Shown in pieces: positions 18,438 to 26,630 of a stretch of 64,000 nucleotides of DNA; within the stretch, counting starts at the first letter, position 1, and the number at the start of each line of letters is the position of its first letter. The position numbers and the translations under genes are program-made. The notes under the pieces were generated by a model that was given only the letters and a program-made list of their open reading frames with translations, did not search any database and was not told the DNA's origin. Source of the DNA: Leadbetterella sp964563435 (GTDB taxonomy: Bacteria; Bacteroidota; Bacteroidia; Cytophagales; Spirosomataceae); the NCBI GenBank assembly GCA_964563435.1, contig CAZLXI010000017.1:1-64000 (forward strand). The letters are read 5' to 3'.

Positions 18438-19678
18438 CGTACCTTTAATTCAGATTTCCCTTCATACACACTCATATCCGACAAAATCACTTTGTCGCCC
18501 GCTTTCAGCCCGCTGATAACCTCCACCTTATCGCTGGTCCGGAAGCCCAGCTCCACGGTGCGTGCTACCGCCTTCCCGTCCTGCAACACAAAAACCCTTT
18601 GCGATTTTCCGGCCAATATGCCCGGGCCGTTCGGAATGTAGACGCTCCGCTGTTTGGTATCGGTAATGATGCGCACCGGTACTTTCATCTTGGACCGGAG
18701 CTTATCGGAATCCGCTTTCCGCAGCCGGATCTTAAACTGGATGGTATTGTTTTCCACCGCGGGAAGGATCTGTTCGATCTCCCCCATCTCCACGGCGTTA
18801 TTGACCTCCACCTGCACCGGTTGGCCCGGGCTGATCTTGTCGGCGTGCATATCCGATACCTGCGCCATAATGCTGTACGACGAAATGTTGGCCAGGCGTA
18901 CCAGCGGGTCACCTTCCTGTACCTGGGTACCTATCCGGTTATCCAGCCAGGTGATCACCCCCGGAACCTCCGCCCGTACCGTGCCGTTCTTCAGCTTCTT
19001 CGCCAGCTCGTCGAGCCGCTGACGCTGAATAGACGACTGGATCTGCTCGTTCAGCACACTCGAAGCAATAGATTCTTTCCTGTATTGAAGCTCATTTTCC
19101 AGCTTTTTCTTTTCCAGCAGAGCGATGGCCAGGTTCTGACGGGCCTTGTCTACCTCTTCCTGGGTCATTCCGCCAATGGTCTGAAGACGTTTGGCATCGG
19201 CCAGCAGGGCCTCGAAGTTTTTCACCTGCAGATCTTTCACCTGGTCGTCCAGCTCAATATCGCGGATATTCTTTTCCAATTCCAGCTTCAATCGCACCAC
19301 ATTATTATCTTTTAATTTCAGCTCATCTTTCAGTCGCTGAAACTCCAGTTCCGAATACTCGGTATCCAAGATGAGAATAGGGTCTCCGCTTTTCACCTGC
19401 GTACCGTTTTCAGTCACCACCTGCCGGATCTTGGCCGAAAGCGGGCTCACCAGAACGATTTCCGACGAAGGCTCCACCGTACCGTTCGCCGAAACCGTGT
19501 TTTCCATTTCTCCTTCCCGGGCCTCCCCTACGATCAGCTCACTCCTTTTAACGGCGGGGGTCAGCAGCTGCCTGAAAAGCCATAAAGCGCCCAAAATCGC
19601 TATTATCCCGCCCAAAATATACAGGCCCCGCTTCCTTTGAAGTCCCCTTATCCTGTCTCTGCTGATTTCCTTATCCAT
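18434..19678 (-). CDS. HlyD/MacA family periplasmic adaptor protein
   Basis: The 414 residues have one N-terminal membrane helix (about 18-36, GLYILGGIIAILGALWLF), a split lipoyl domain (GTVEPSSEIVLVSPLSAKIR near 75-95 and its partner near 235-260), a long alpha-helical hairpin between them (about 115-230), and beta-barrel and membrane-proximal domains to the end. It bridges the inner-membrane ABC permeases and TolC. It is the first gene of a seven-gene operon (HlyD, TolC, ATPase, permease, permease, response regulator, kinase). The 185-base gap upstream shows no clear TAnnTTTG box and no GG-N10-GC sigma-54 site that I can find. Confidence 0.93.
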   Translation of the reverse strand: MDKEISRDRIRGLQRKRGLYILGGIIAILGALWLFRQLLTPAVKRSELIVGEAREGEMENTVSANGTVEPSSEIVLVSPLSAKIRQVVTENGTQVKSGDPILILDTEYSELEFQRLKDELKLKDNNVVRLKLELEKNIRDIELDDQVKDLQVKNFEALLADAKRLQTIGGMTQEEVDKARQNLAIALLEKKKLENELQYRKESIASSVLNEQIQSSIQRQRLDELAKKLKNGTVRAEVPGVITWLDNRIGTQVQEGDPLVRLANISSYSIMAQVSDMHADKISPGQPVQVEVNNAVEMGEIEQILPAVENNTIQFKIRLRKADSDKLRSKMKVPVRIITDTKQRSVYIPNGPGILAGKSQRVFVLQDGKAVARTVELGFRTSDKVEVISGLKAGDKVILSDMSVYEGKSELKVR

Positions 19679-19863
19679 GAACGAAATTTAGCACCCATTT
19701 TTACGAAATTTACAAACGATTGATTTTTAGCAATATACAAATCATCATTTGCCCAAAAAGTGTCTGATTTTGGGACGGAGCCGATTTTTTCGACCGTTAA
19801 CTAACTTTCGCTGTAAATCTGTTTGCGCTCTCCTCCAAAAAAATCTATATTGGTATCTCTTAT

Positions 19864-20574
19864 ATGACTTGTATGTCTAATATGGTTAAATATTACCTTC
19901 AGGTAGCGATACGTATCTTTCTCTTTGTGCTTGTTTCTTCCCCGTTGCGAGCCCAGACTGACAGCGTACGTTATGATAAGTGGGTGGGATGGGTGAGCCC
20001 ATCCACTATGTTTCACTTTTATCACCCCGCTGTGGAGGTCGGGGCGGAGTATCACCCGGGAAAAAACGTGGCGTATATCCTGAACTACGGTTGGGATGTA
20101 GCCATCAAAAAGTATATTCCCTATCATGGGCAGCACCATCAGTACCTGAGAGTAGGAATAAAAAAATACAAAAGGAAAAAGCTTACCTCAGGCTACCTGA
20201 TGGGAGATGTAGGGTTGTTTCATTTGTTGCATTATGACAAGTACCACGCACCGGAGAGCCCCCCTGTTTATGCCCGGTTTCATGAATTTCTTCTGAAACC
20301 GCGGGTAAACATCGGAGCCAAACTGGCTGGAGACCTTCGCCTTGATGTATTCACCGGCGTTGGCTTGCGTGTGGGCCTCCGGAAACATCAGGTGATTGAT
20401 GCCTCTGAATATCCCGAAGGGCCTAAAAGTCATTTTTGGGGAATGTTCAGCCCGGCAGAGCGCACCACCATTGACAGCCCCTCCGGCTGGAGCTCCCTAC
20501 ATACCGTACCTTTCCTTAGTATGGGTATACGGATAGGAATAGGTTTCAAAACCGTAACTGCGCCACCCCAATGA
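19864..20574 (+). CDS. Secreted protein of unknown function, tandem paralogue 1
   Basis: The 236-residue protein has a signal peptide ending SSPLRAQ. Three in-frame ATGs (19864, 19873, 19882) are possible starts; the last gives the tidiest signal peptide. The mature part is rich in alternating aromatic and hydrophobic residues (e.g. VEVGAEYHP, GYLMGDVGLFHLLH, LRLDVFTGVGLRVGLR) and ends in short amphipathic strands (FLSMGIRIGIGFK), which suggests an eight- to ten-stranded outer-membrane barrel or DUF3575-like fold. Its stop overlaps the start of a paralogue that shares the blocks TDSLRYDQW/TDSVRYDKW and HQYLRxGxK. Function unknown. Confidence 0.75.
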   Translation: MTCMSNMVKYYLQVAIRIFLFVLVSSPLRAQTDSVRYDKWVGWVSPSTMFHFYHPAVEVGAEYHPGKNVAYILNYGWDVAIKKYIPYHGQHHQYLRVGIKKYKRKKLTSGYLMGDVGLFHLLHYDKYHAPESPPVYARFHEFLLKPRVNIGAKLAGDLRLDVFTGVGLRVGLRKHQVIDASEYPEGPKSHFWGMFSPAERTTIDSPSGWSSLHTVPFLSMGIRIGIGFKTVTAPPQ

Positions 20575-21302
20575 AGTTCAACCGTCAGATATTCCTCCTT
20601 CTAAGTCTGCTTTCGAATTTAACTTTTGCACAAACCGATAGCCTGAGGTATGACCAATGGATAGCCTGGGTCACACCCACCAGCGCGATCCATGTCTACC
20701 ACCCCGCCATAGAGATCGGAGCGGAGTACAACTCCGGAAACCAATGGGCGTATGTGCTTCAGTACGGGATCCGGTCGATGCAGAAAAAAGAGCTGTACTA
20801 TCAGGATCAAAGTCATCAATACCTGAGACTGGGGGTCAAAAGGTATTTTGCTCCCAAATTCAATTCCGGCTACATCATGCCCGAGCTGGGGCTCTTTCAT
20901 CTATCCCATAAAGGAACCGCCCAAAACGTAATATGGAGAGAGCGTAACCGGCCCAGCTTTATGGCGGATGCCCGCTTTCACGACTTCTATGTTAAAACGG
21001 GGGCCCTCCTCGGAAGAAAAATGAAAGCGGGAGATCTGCGGTTTGATCTTTTTGCAGGTGCCGGCGTCCGGTTTACTTTCAGACACCATAAGCTGCACGA
21101 GATCATTGAAGGTACCGAAGGCTGGAAGGGCAATGAAAGACATACACAAGTTATGCATGATGAGATCATCCGTATCCATACCCCCAATGGGTGGAAAGGT
21201 CTCCAGCCCCTGTATTATCTGAGCCTGGGATTGCGCCTCGGGATCGGGGTCAAACCCGTAAAGACTCCGGTAGAATCCGTTAACTTCCCCCCTGGATCTT
21301 AA
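20571..21302 (+). CDS. Secreted protein of unknown function, tandem paralogue 2
   Basis: The 243-residue protein has a signal peptide (about 1-20, ending NLTFAQ) and clear similarity throughout to the preceding protein: TDSLRYDQWIAWVTPTSA, VYHPAIEIGAEYNSG, HQYLRLGVKRY and GLFHLSH all have counterparts. It starts in the stop of its neighbour (ATGA), so the two came from a tandem duplication and are co-translated. The last codons (GGA TCT TAA) lie in the displaced rnc fragment. Before the island arrived, this gene and rnc would have overlapped tail to tail. Probably a small outer-membrane barrel; function unknown. Confidence 0.75.
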   Translation: MKFNRQIFLLLSLLSNLTFAQTDSLRYDQWIAWVTPTSAIHVYHPAIEIGAEYNSGNQWAYVLQYGIRSMQKKELYYQDQSHQYLRLGVKRYFAPKFNSGYIMPELGLFHLSHKGTAQNVIWRERNRPSFMADARFHDFYVKTGALLGRKMKAGDLRFDLFAGAGVRFTFRHHKLHEIIEGTEGWKGNERHTQVMHDEIIRIHTPNGWKGLQPLYYLSLGLRLGIGVKPVKTPVESVNFPPGS

Positions 21303-21348
21303 GAATCTCACAGGCCCGCCGGGATGCGTCCTGCTCGGCTTTCTTCTT
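21280..21348 (-). pseudogene. Displaced 3' end of rnc (RNase III)
   Basis: Read on the minus strand this encodes KKKAEQDASRRACEILKI, the C-terminus of RNase III, then QGGS and a TAA stop at 21280-21282. The intact rnc at 42682-43401 ends ...ILKI and a different stop. The single internal base change between the two copies (21310) is synonymous (Cys TGT versus TGC). This is the expected footprint of an element that integrated into the end of rnc and gave the gene a new tail. Confidence 0.8.
21295..21348. repeat. Left 54-bp direct repeat (attachment-site candidate)
   Basis: This copy matches 42685-42738 at 53 of 54 positions in the same orientation. The match fades at 21349, where the arm of a perfect inverted repeat begins. 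Together the two copies bracket about 21.4 kb of unrelated, AT-richer DNA. Confidence 0.85.
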
Positions 21349-21426
21349 GTTCGGGATATTCAGTAAATAGAATCGAGATAATTATTCAGCGACCGATTTT
21401 GATTCTATTTACTGAATATCCCGAAC
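21349..21426. repeat. Perfect 26-bp inverted repeat at the left island junction
   Basis: The arms 21349-21374 and 21401-21426 are exact reverse complements, separated by a 26-base loop. It lies between two convergent genes (ending at 21302 and 21448), so it could serve as a two-way terminator, although no T-tract follows either arm. It begins exactly where the rnc-derived repeat ends, so it may instead be part of the integration site or the end of a small mobile element. Confidence 0.8.
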
Positions 21427-21447
21427 CAGGGTAAGAGTACAAGGGGA

Positions 21448-22407
21448 TCAGCGTATTAAAACATAATTATACTGACGCGGGTGCCTGGTTTCATAATTTC
21501 TGGCTAATTCGGTAATAGCCTGCCAGCGGTATTTTTCCGCTTCTGTTTCATTCTTGTATATTTTTTCCCAAAGATCCCTGTAATATCGGGTGTCGTTGTC
21601 TACTTCTTTGGCATATCGTTTATAAAGCTGGTCTACTTCTCCTGCACACCCGGAGGAAGGATCTATCCGGCTGAGCAGGCTGAAACCATCTGCATACTGA
21701 TTGGCGGAAAATTTAGCTTTGGCTTTGGAGAGAAGCCCGGAACAGGTATAATCATGATAGGCCTTGAATATTTCCACTGATTTCCCTTTGACCTGGTTAA
21801 AGCAGGTAGTTTCCGAAGGTATGCTGGAAAGTAAACTCAGGGCTTGTTCGAACTTATGCAGTTTGGACAATTCGTTAGCTTTGGTCAAGTACGTCGGGCA
21901 CCGTTTGGAATAATAATCAAAAATCCGCTTCCTGGCATCGCTGATAAAACTCATATATTCCTCGCTCTGGACCGGAATAGAAGATATAAGATTATTAAGG
22001 GCCTGTTCCCGGGTCCTGCCGCTTCCCTTTATTCTTTTGGTAACGGAAGAAAACACGACTTTGTCATCCGCCTGCTTAATGAAAAGACTTAATTCGCTGT
22101 CAATCACGGTCAGTGTCTGCGTTCCGGGATTGATTTTCTGTTCATTGAATATGCTGATAACCGGATAGAGAACTATGCCGTTGTCAACGTTGCCGGAAGC
22201 AATGCTGTACTGCGTCAGCAGAGACATGATTTTTGTTTCTATCTTTTGTAAATGAATGCTGTTGAACCCGTCCAGCTCATCAGGCATAACCACGGCTATG
22301 TTCAGCCTATTGAAATCAGAAAGCTGGGCACTTCCTGATTCCCCTCTCTGGGCAAAAGCCTGGCAGGTAAGGCAGAAGGAAATCAATAATGTTATTAGGT
22401 TTTTCAT
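21448..22407 (-). CDS. Secreted helical-repeat protein of unknown function (island)
   Basis: The 319-residue protein has a signal peptide (about 1-19, CLTCQAFAQ). An alpha/beta domain (about 30-135) follows, containing RLNIAVVMPDELDGF and a strand-rich VIDSELSLFIKQADDKVVF, reminiscent of the N-terminal domains of CsgG/TolB-like proteins. The remainder is an alpha-helical, TPR-like part (about 160-310) with paired Cys residues (KRCPTYLTKANEL, TTCFNQVKG, YTCSGLLSKAKAKF, SGCAGEVDQLYK) spaced about 35 residues apart. Its start overlaps the stop of the upstream gene by four bases. It probably works in the periplasm with the two proteins encoded just upstream. Function unknown. Confidence 0.7.
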   Translation of the reverse strand: MKNLITLLISFCLTCQAFAQRGESGSAQLSDFNRLNIAVVMPDELDGFNSIHLQKIETKIMSLLTQYSIASGNVDNGIVLYPVISIFNEQKINPGTQTLTVIDSELSLFIKQADDKVVFSSVTKRIKGSGRTREQALNNLISSIPVQSEEYMSFISDARKRIFDYYSKRCPTYLTKANELSKLHKFEQALSLLSSIPSETTCFNQVKGKSVEIFKAYHDYTCSGLLSKAKAKFSANQYADGFSLLSRIDPSSGCAGEVDQLYKRYAKEVDNDTRYYRDLWEKIYKNETEAEKYRWQAITELARNYETRHPRQYNYVLIR

Positions 22408-23309
22408 AACGAATTTTTGAAGTTAATAAAAATGGTACTGCCTTTTACGAAATTCTCGGAGCCGATCTTCTGTCCCGGGTTCTTGCTTAAAGTAAGTGAC
22501 CGGCAGAAACGAAGGATATCCAACCTATACGCGGTTGAAGTATAATTTTTACCGGCTTTAGTCCTGGGAATTCTTATCTGATCGAAGCTGATGCCTTTTT
22601 CTGACATCCACTTGATATGATAGCTGTTGGAGTTTTCACTGATCCATTCCTCCAGAGCGTCTGAAAGAGGGAGGTTATCCGTTCCGACTTCGGTAGCCAT
22701 TGTTAGGGAAGTACCTTCTACCAGGCCGAACTGTATATTAATATATTTACCGTTTTCGACTACATCGTCGAATTTTGTCTGCAGTACATTGAGGAAATCT
22801 TCTATGATCGATTCCGTAGCTCTGGAAGCCAGAGCCCCGATGTTTTCAGTCTGTATAATATTACTTTCACCTATCTTATTTGAAAACGAAGCGGAAGAAG
22901 AAGTTTCATAGGCTGTCAGGATCACGGTAACGCTTGTGCCTAAAGAACTTTTGTTGATCGCATATTCGACTTCTATGGCTATGTCTGCTCCTGATGACTG
23001 CATGATCAGCGTTTTGATGTCCGTCTGAGCGTCATTCAGCTGTTGATTTACGTCATTATTACGGACGATAGACAGGAAGTCAACCGTAGAATAACCTCTG
23101 CTGTCAAAAGCTTCTTTAACTTTGGTGATTATGATCCTCAGGTTAAAATCCTTCTCAAGGATCGTTCTGATATCTTCACCTTCTTTGACAAAAGGGAAAA
23201 CCATAATAGTAGGCCTGGTCACAAGTTTGTTTTTCTGAGCCGGATCCTGTGCTTTTGTGGTCAGGCCGACACAAAGCAGAACCAGAATAAAAAATATTTT
23301 CTTCATCAT
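22404..23309 (-). CDS. Secreted DUF6175-like protein (island)
   Basis: The 301-residue protein begins with a signal peptide (LLCVGLTTKAQ). The N-terminal block RPTIMVFPFVKEGEDIRTILE and the later DSRGYSTVDFLS and SSGADIAIEVEYAI resemble what I know of the DUF6175 family of Bacteroidota, an uncharacterised periplasmic family with an alpha/beta fold like CsgG or TolB N-domains. It overlaps the next gene by four bases and follows a small lipoprotein gene by 15 bases, so all three are co-transcribed. Role unknown; context suggests a periplasmic or outer-membrane assembly. The family name is from memory, not from a search. Confidence 0.65.
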   Translation of the reverse strand: MMKKIFFILVLLCVGLTTKAQDPAQKNKLVTRPTIMVFPFVKEGEDIRTILEKDFNLRIIITKVKEAFDSRGYSTVDFLSIVRNNDVNQQLNDAQTDIKTLIMQSSGADIAIEVEYAINKSSLGTSVTVILTAYETSSSASFSNKIGESNIIQTENIGALASRATESIIEDFLNVLQTKFDDVVENGKYINIQFGLVEGTSLTMATEVGTDNLPLSDALEEWISENSNSYHIKWMSEKGISFDQIRIPRTKAGKNYTSTAYRLDILRFCRSLTLSKNPGQKIGSENFVKGSTIFINFKNSL

Positions 23310-23324
23310 AATTTTTTTTAAGGG

Positions 23325-23807
23325 TTAATAACCAAATTTTCTGATCTGATTATTTTGTTCGAGATATTTCCTGAAGGCTTTGCCATCAATGGTTACATGA
23401 AACCGCATGTTCCCGCGGTAATTGGAACTTCGTCTTTTTTCGCTGACGGGAAAAACGGAAGGAACAAATCGTCTGAAATCTCCCGACTGGAAGAAATTCC
23501 GCAAAAACGGATTTTGATCTGTACTGCGGGCCATGTCGGGTGTAAGCGGAACGCGGTAATCGCTGCTTCCGGGAAGCCCTATGAACATCAGTTGTTCATA
23601 GGCCCGTTTTATCGCAATATTCTCCAGTTTATTTTTACCGGTGAAGAGTGTTTTATCTTCTTCGCCGGATCCGGACACTTCAATATGTACCAGGCCTGTC
23701 ACAGGACTTTCGTTCCTGAACTGTATCTGCTGCCCGTTGGTTACGGTTCTCCGGCAGGCGGGCAGCAAAGAAAGGCACAAGAGTAATACTAACAAGGTCT
23801 TTCCCAT
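23325..23807 (-). CDS. Small lipoprotein of unknown function (island)
   Basis: The 160-residue protein starts with a lipoprotein signal (LLVLLLCLSLLPAC, lipidated Cys18). The mature part is short and strand-rich (QIQFRNESPVTGLVHIEVSG) with basic stretches (SEKRRSSNYRGN) and a C-terminal FHVTIDGKAFRKYLEQN block. It sits two bases after the CsgG-like gene and 15 before the DUF6175-like gene, so it is probably a partner in the same outer-membrane complex. Not recognised as a family. Confidence 0.7.
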   Translation of the reverse strand: MGKTLLVLLLCLSLLPACRRTVTNGQQIQFRNESPVTGLVHIEVSGSGEEDKTLFTGKNKLENIAIKRAYEQLMFIGLPGSSDYRVPLTPDMARSTDQNPFLRNFFQSGDFRRFVPSVFPVSEKRRSSNYRGNMRFHVTIDGKAFRKYLEQNNQIRKFGY

Positions 23808-23809
23808 TC

Positions 23810-24721
23810 CTAAAAAATATTGATTTTACCGCCTTTACTTGATGATGACAAATACACCTTATTACCAGGTGAAGTAAGTATTTCACTGATATCCTTACCT
23901 TTTTTCTGATCTATACTACATAGTGTAATCTGTCCCTGCACTTCAGTCACTCTTGCTGTTCCGATGATTACTTTACGTAATAATAACTTTCCATCAGTGT
24001 CCGGTTCTACTGTTTCATGTACTATGTCTAAAGGGATTTTAGGCTTTAATCCGTCCTTTTCTCCTCCTACTATCAATATTTCTCTTATCGTATTTCCTTC
24101 CTGCTTTTCTATTTTATGTATTCTGTAGGTCATAGGATAATATTTCGCGATTATATTATTAAGCTGTTTTTCCACATTTTTATTTAATTCTCCCCACAGT
24201 GCCACATAGGCTTTGATATCCTGTTGATCTTCTGGTGTAGTTACTTTTTTCCCAAAAACGTCCATTAATTTTGTGCCTGTCTTTAATGTTTTTGAAACAG
24301 AGGAAACGGTCTCATATACTCCGGTTGCTCCTGTACTTACATCTATAATCTGGAAATTATAATCTATTCCGTTTCCATCAGGTGAAGCTGACAGTTCACC
24401 AACAAGAAATTCAGTGGCTCCTATCGCTTTACCTTGCTTGGCTACTATATCACTGTTGATATAACCCTCTTTTCTTTGGTTTTCAAGTATTTTTTGTACC
24501 GCCGGGAATTTACCAAGATCAAGCACTATAAATCGTTTAGATTGATTAATAGTTCGTTCTATTGTGTTTACCAGCGATTTAGCCTGGGCAGGTTCGATGT
24601 CTCTCGTATAGCTTATGGGAGCTATAGCAATTGCCGGTTTGACAGAAGCATTATTTTTCTGAGCCGCAGCCTGTGAAAAATACAGGCATAGTAAAAAGGG
24701 AATTAAAAGTTTTTTTTTCAT
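23810..24721 (-). CDS. CsgG-like secreted protein (island)
   Basis: The 303-residue protein has a signal peptide (about 1-20) and no lipobox Cys. Residues about 28-150 follow the CsgG/FlgO/TolB-N pattern: a first strand PAIAIAPISY, a helix SLVNTIERTINQSKRFIVLD, KILENQRKEGYINSDIVAKQGKAIGATEFLVGEL, then a strand pair ending YNFQIIDVSTGATGVYE. CsgG proper is a lipoprotein pore for curli secretion; without lipidation this one is more likely a periplasmic relative. The C-terminal half (about 200-303) is strand-rich and unfamiliar. It leads a four-gene run with the lipoprotein, the DUF6175-like protein and the helical-repeat protein. Confidence 0.65.
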   Translation of the reverse strand: MKKKLLIPFLLCLYFSQAAAQKNNASVKPAIAIAPISYTRDIEPAQAKSLVNTIERTINQSKRFIVLDLGKFPAVQKILENQRKEGYINSDIVAKQGKAIGATEFLVGELSASPDGNGIDYNFQIIDVSTGATGVYETVSSVSKTLKTGTKLMDVFGKKVTTPEDQQDIKAYVALWGELNKNVEKQLNNIIAKYYPMTYRIHKIEKQEGNTIREILIVGGEKDGLKPKIPLDIVHETVEPDTDGKLLLRKVIIGTARVTEVQGQITLCSIDQKKGKDISEILTSPGNKVYLSSSSKGGKINIF

Positions 24722-24730
24722 ATTATACCG

Positions 24731-25036
24731 TTATTTATTGTTTTTAATAATTATGTATCCTTTAGAAGATACCGGAGGTGAGATAGACAGATGTATGAGT
24801 AAGTGATTATACATGACAGTATTGGTTTTTAAATAGGAGGAAAAACGTCCCAGATTTATAGAGAATATATAGGGATTACTATCGTTCAGATCCGGTTTAT
24901 TCCGGTCAGCAAAAAACAGGGCTTCTTCATACTTAGTGACTGTATTTCTGATATAACCTGTTTTTTCAAGTGTTTCTTTCAAATACACAGCCTTTGTATT
25001 TTCACCTTCGATAATAAGTACTTTTAAAGCAGACAT
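24731..25036 (-). pseudogene. Receiver-domain remnant (island)
   Basis: The first 50 residues (LKVLIIEGENTKAVYLKETLEKTGY, then TKYEEALFFADRNKPDL) copy the beta1-alpha1-beta2-alpha2 part of a response-regulator receiver domain. The acidic pair is degraded (EGE instead of a DD/ED pair), and the reading frame loses all similarity just before the strand that would carry the phospho-acceptor Asp. No output domain follows. This looks like the decayed 5' end of a regulator gene. The flanks (24722-24730, 25037-25249) hold no other gene. Confidence 0.5.
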
Positions 25037-25249
25037 TCCGGATAATGGTTTTTAATAAGGTCATTGTTCCTGGCGAAACACTTTAAAGGTAATAAAAAAT
25101 ATTTATTAAAAAAAAGAAGCAACAGGGCCGGGAAAAAGGAATCAATTCATTTTACAAAAACATAATAAAAATAGAAACCAGGAAGAATGCGGATAATGGT
25201 TTCAGTCATACGCATTCGCCGGTACGAATCTGTCAGGATCTTCAGGATA

Positions 25250-25279
25250 CTGCTGCAATGACTCCGGTCATTGCAGCAG
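25250..25279 (-). terminator. 13-bp hairpin after the aromatic-rich secreted protein gene
   Basis: CTGCTGCAATGAC and its exact reverse complement enclose a four-base loop, 25 bases after the stop of the gene at 25304-25741. No U-tract follows on the transcribed strand, so it is more likely an RNA-stabilising 3' structure than a classical intrinsic terminator. Confidence 0.5.
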
Positions 25280-25303
25280 AAAGGGACAGGCAGTTTGTAT
25301 ATG

Positions 25304-25741
25304 TCATTCCAGAACCATTGCATAATTTTCAGAATAAAGCCAGAAATATATCTGTACTCTTTGATTTTCCGGCCATCCGTACCTGGCAAGAGAAGATAAT
25401 GTTGAACCAAAAACCCTGATGTCATTTCCGTCAGAATCCTTGTAGATATACCATTTGTTCTTATTATCATAGCCGTTATAGGTGACAATAAAACTGTAGT
25501 AATCATTGCTGGCCCATACACCTATTCTGAATTTCACACCGGAATCATCCAGGTTTGTAATTTTAACAACAGGTTCATTTCCTGAGGAGTAATATTGCCA
25601 TTGATTAGGCCAGCCGCTCCATTTACTAAGGCTGGTATTCCAGAATTGAGTTTTTACCTGAGAAAGTTTCAAACTTGTCTGAGCGTTAGAGATTGTAAAT
25701 CCGGCTGATATAAAAAGCAGGATAAAAAATATTTTTTTCAT
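25304..25741 (-). CDS. Small secreted aromatic-rich protein (island)
   Basis: The 145-residue protein has a clear signal peptide (MKKIFFILLFISAGFTISNA) and no lipobox. The mature part is remarkably rich in Trp and Tyr (QFWNTSLSKWSGWPNQWQYY, WASNDYYSFIVTYNGY, VQIYFWLYSENY), arranged as short strands, which suggests a small beta-sandwich with an aromatic face, such as a carbohydrate- or cell-wall-binding module. It lies about 200 bases after the Sel1 gene and is followed by a hairpin, so it may be a separate unit. Not recognised as a family. Confidence 0.65.
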   Translation of the reverse strand: MKKIFFILLFISAGFTISNAQTSLKLSQVKTQFWNTSLSKWSGWPNQWQYYSSGNEPVVKITNLDDSGVKFRIGVWASNDYYSFIVTYNGYDNKNKWYIYKDSDGNDIRVFGSTLSSLARYGWPENQRVQIYFWLYSENYAMVLE

Positions 25742-25943
25742 TGTCTTAATTGTTTATCGTTAAAAACTTTATTTTCTGTAAACAAGTGTCAGATCAACAG
25801 GGTACCTTGAAATCTTACACAGGTATATCGGGCAAACAAAAAAAATATCATCATGCCTGACATTTTTTTGCTGCAAACAAGAAATTAAATGAAGGAAGAA
25901 ACCCGCCGGAGTTGCGGGTAAGTATTTCAGAATAGAGTAGAGC

Positions 25944-26630
25944 TTATTTGTTTCTGATACGGTTGTAGCTGCGGCAGCCTTCCTCAAGCCCGGAATTACA
26001 CGCTTTCTGATACCATTCGCTGGCCTGCTGATAGTTAAGAGATACCCCTTTACCGGTTTCATATAAATATGCCAGGTTACTCATCGCCTGAGCATTTTCG
26101 TTTTCTGCTGCTTTTTCAAACCAGTTGCGGGCCGGAGTGTATTCTTCGGCTCTGAAATATAAAAGTCCTAAATTGTTCATGGCCGGAATATTTCCCCGTC
26201 CGGCTGCTTTTTCATACCATTCCTTAGCCTTTTTACTACTCCTGACAATTGCGTCTCCCAGCCCGTTTTCATACAAATATCCCAGGGCAAACATATTATC
26301 AGGATATTGTTCAATATGATACATCAGAAATTGCCGGACCTGTGCCGCCATGTCATCTGGTAAAGTAAATTGTGCCTGGGTAGCTTTATACAGACATTGC
26401 GTATATAATTTCAGCCGCTCTGTGGAAAGCTGCTGAGGCCGGATATTCTTCCTTTTCAGGGCAGTACTGAAATATCTTATATTAATAATGAAGTTGTCTT
26501 CGTCATTATTTTCCACATTTTCCAGTGCCTGGTGAAGAAACTCCGGGTATTCCTGTGCAGACAGGCTGTAACATGAAGCTATAAATACCAGTATAATTGA
26601 AATTAATTTTTTCATTGTTATTTGAGACAA
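25944..26630 (-). CDS. Secreted Sel1-repeat protein (island)
   Basis: The 228-residue protein has a signal peptide (about 1-25, LVFIASCYSLSAQ). Three Sel1-like repeats fill the C-terminal half (FALGYLYENGLGD, AMNNLGLLYFRAEEYTPARNW and AMSNLAYLYETGKGVSLNYQQ, each about 36 residues apart). Sel1 repeats make right-handed superhelices that bind partner proteins, often in cell-envelope assemblies. The start overlaps the preceding gene's end by 13 bases, so it belongs to the long operon containing the cell-wall synthase. Confidence 0.8.
   Translation of the reverse strand: MSQITMKKLISIILVFIASCYSLSAQEYPEFLHQALENVENNDEDNFIINIRYFSTALKRKNIRPQQLSTERLKLYTQCLYKATQAQFTLPDDMAAQVRQFLMYHIEQYPDNMFALGYLYENGLGDAIVRSSKKAKEWYEKAAGRGNIPAMNNLGLLYFRAEEYTPARNWFEKAAENENAQAMSNLAYLYETGKGVSLNYQQASEWYQKACNSGLEEGCRSYNRIRNK

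Noticed and set aside
19679..19863. A sigma-54 promoter upstream of the efflux operon
   Set aside because: No GG-N10-GC element in the right orientation was found in the gap.
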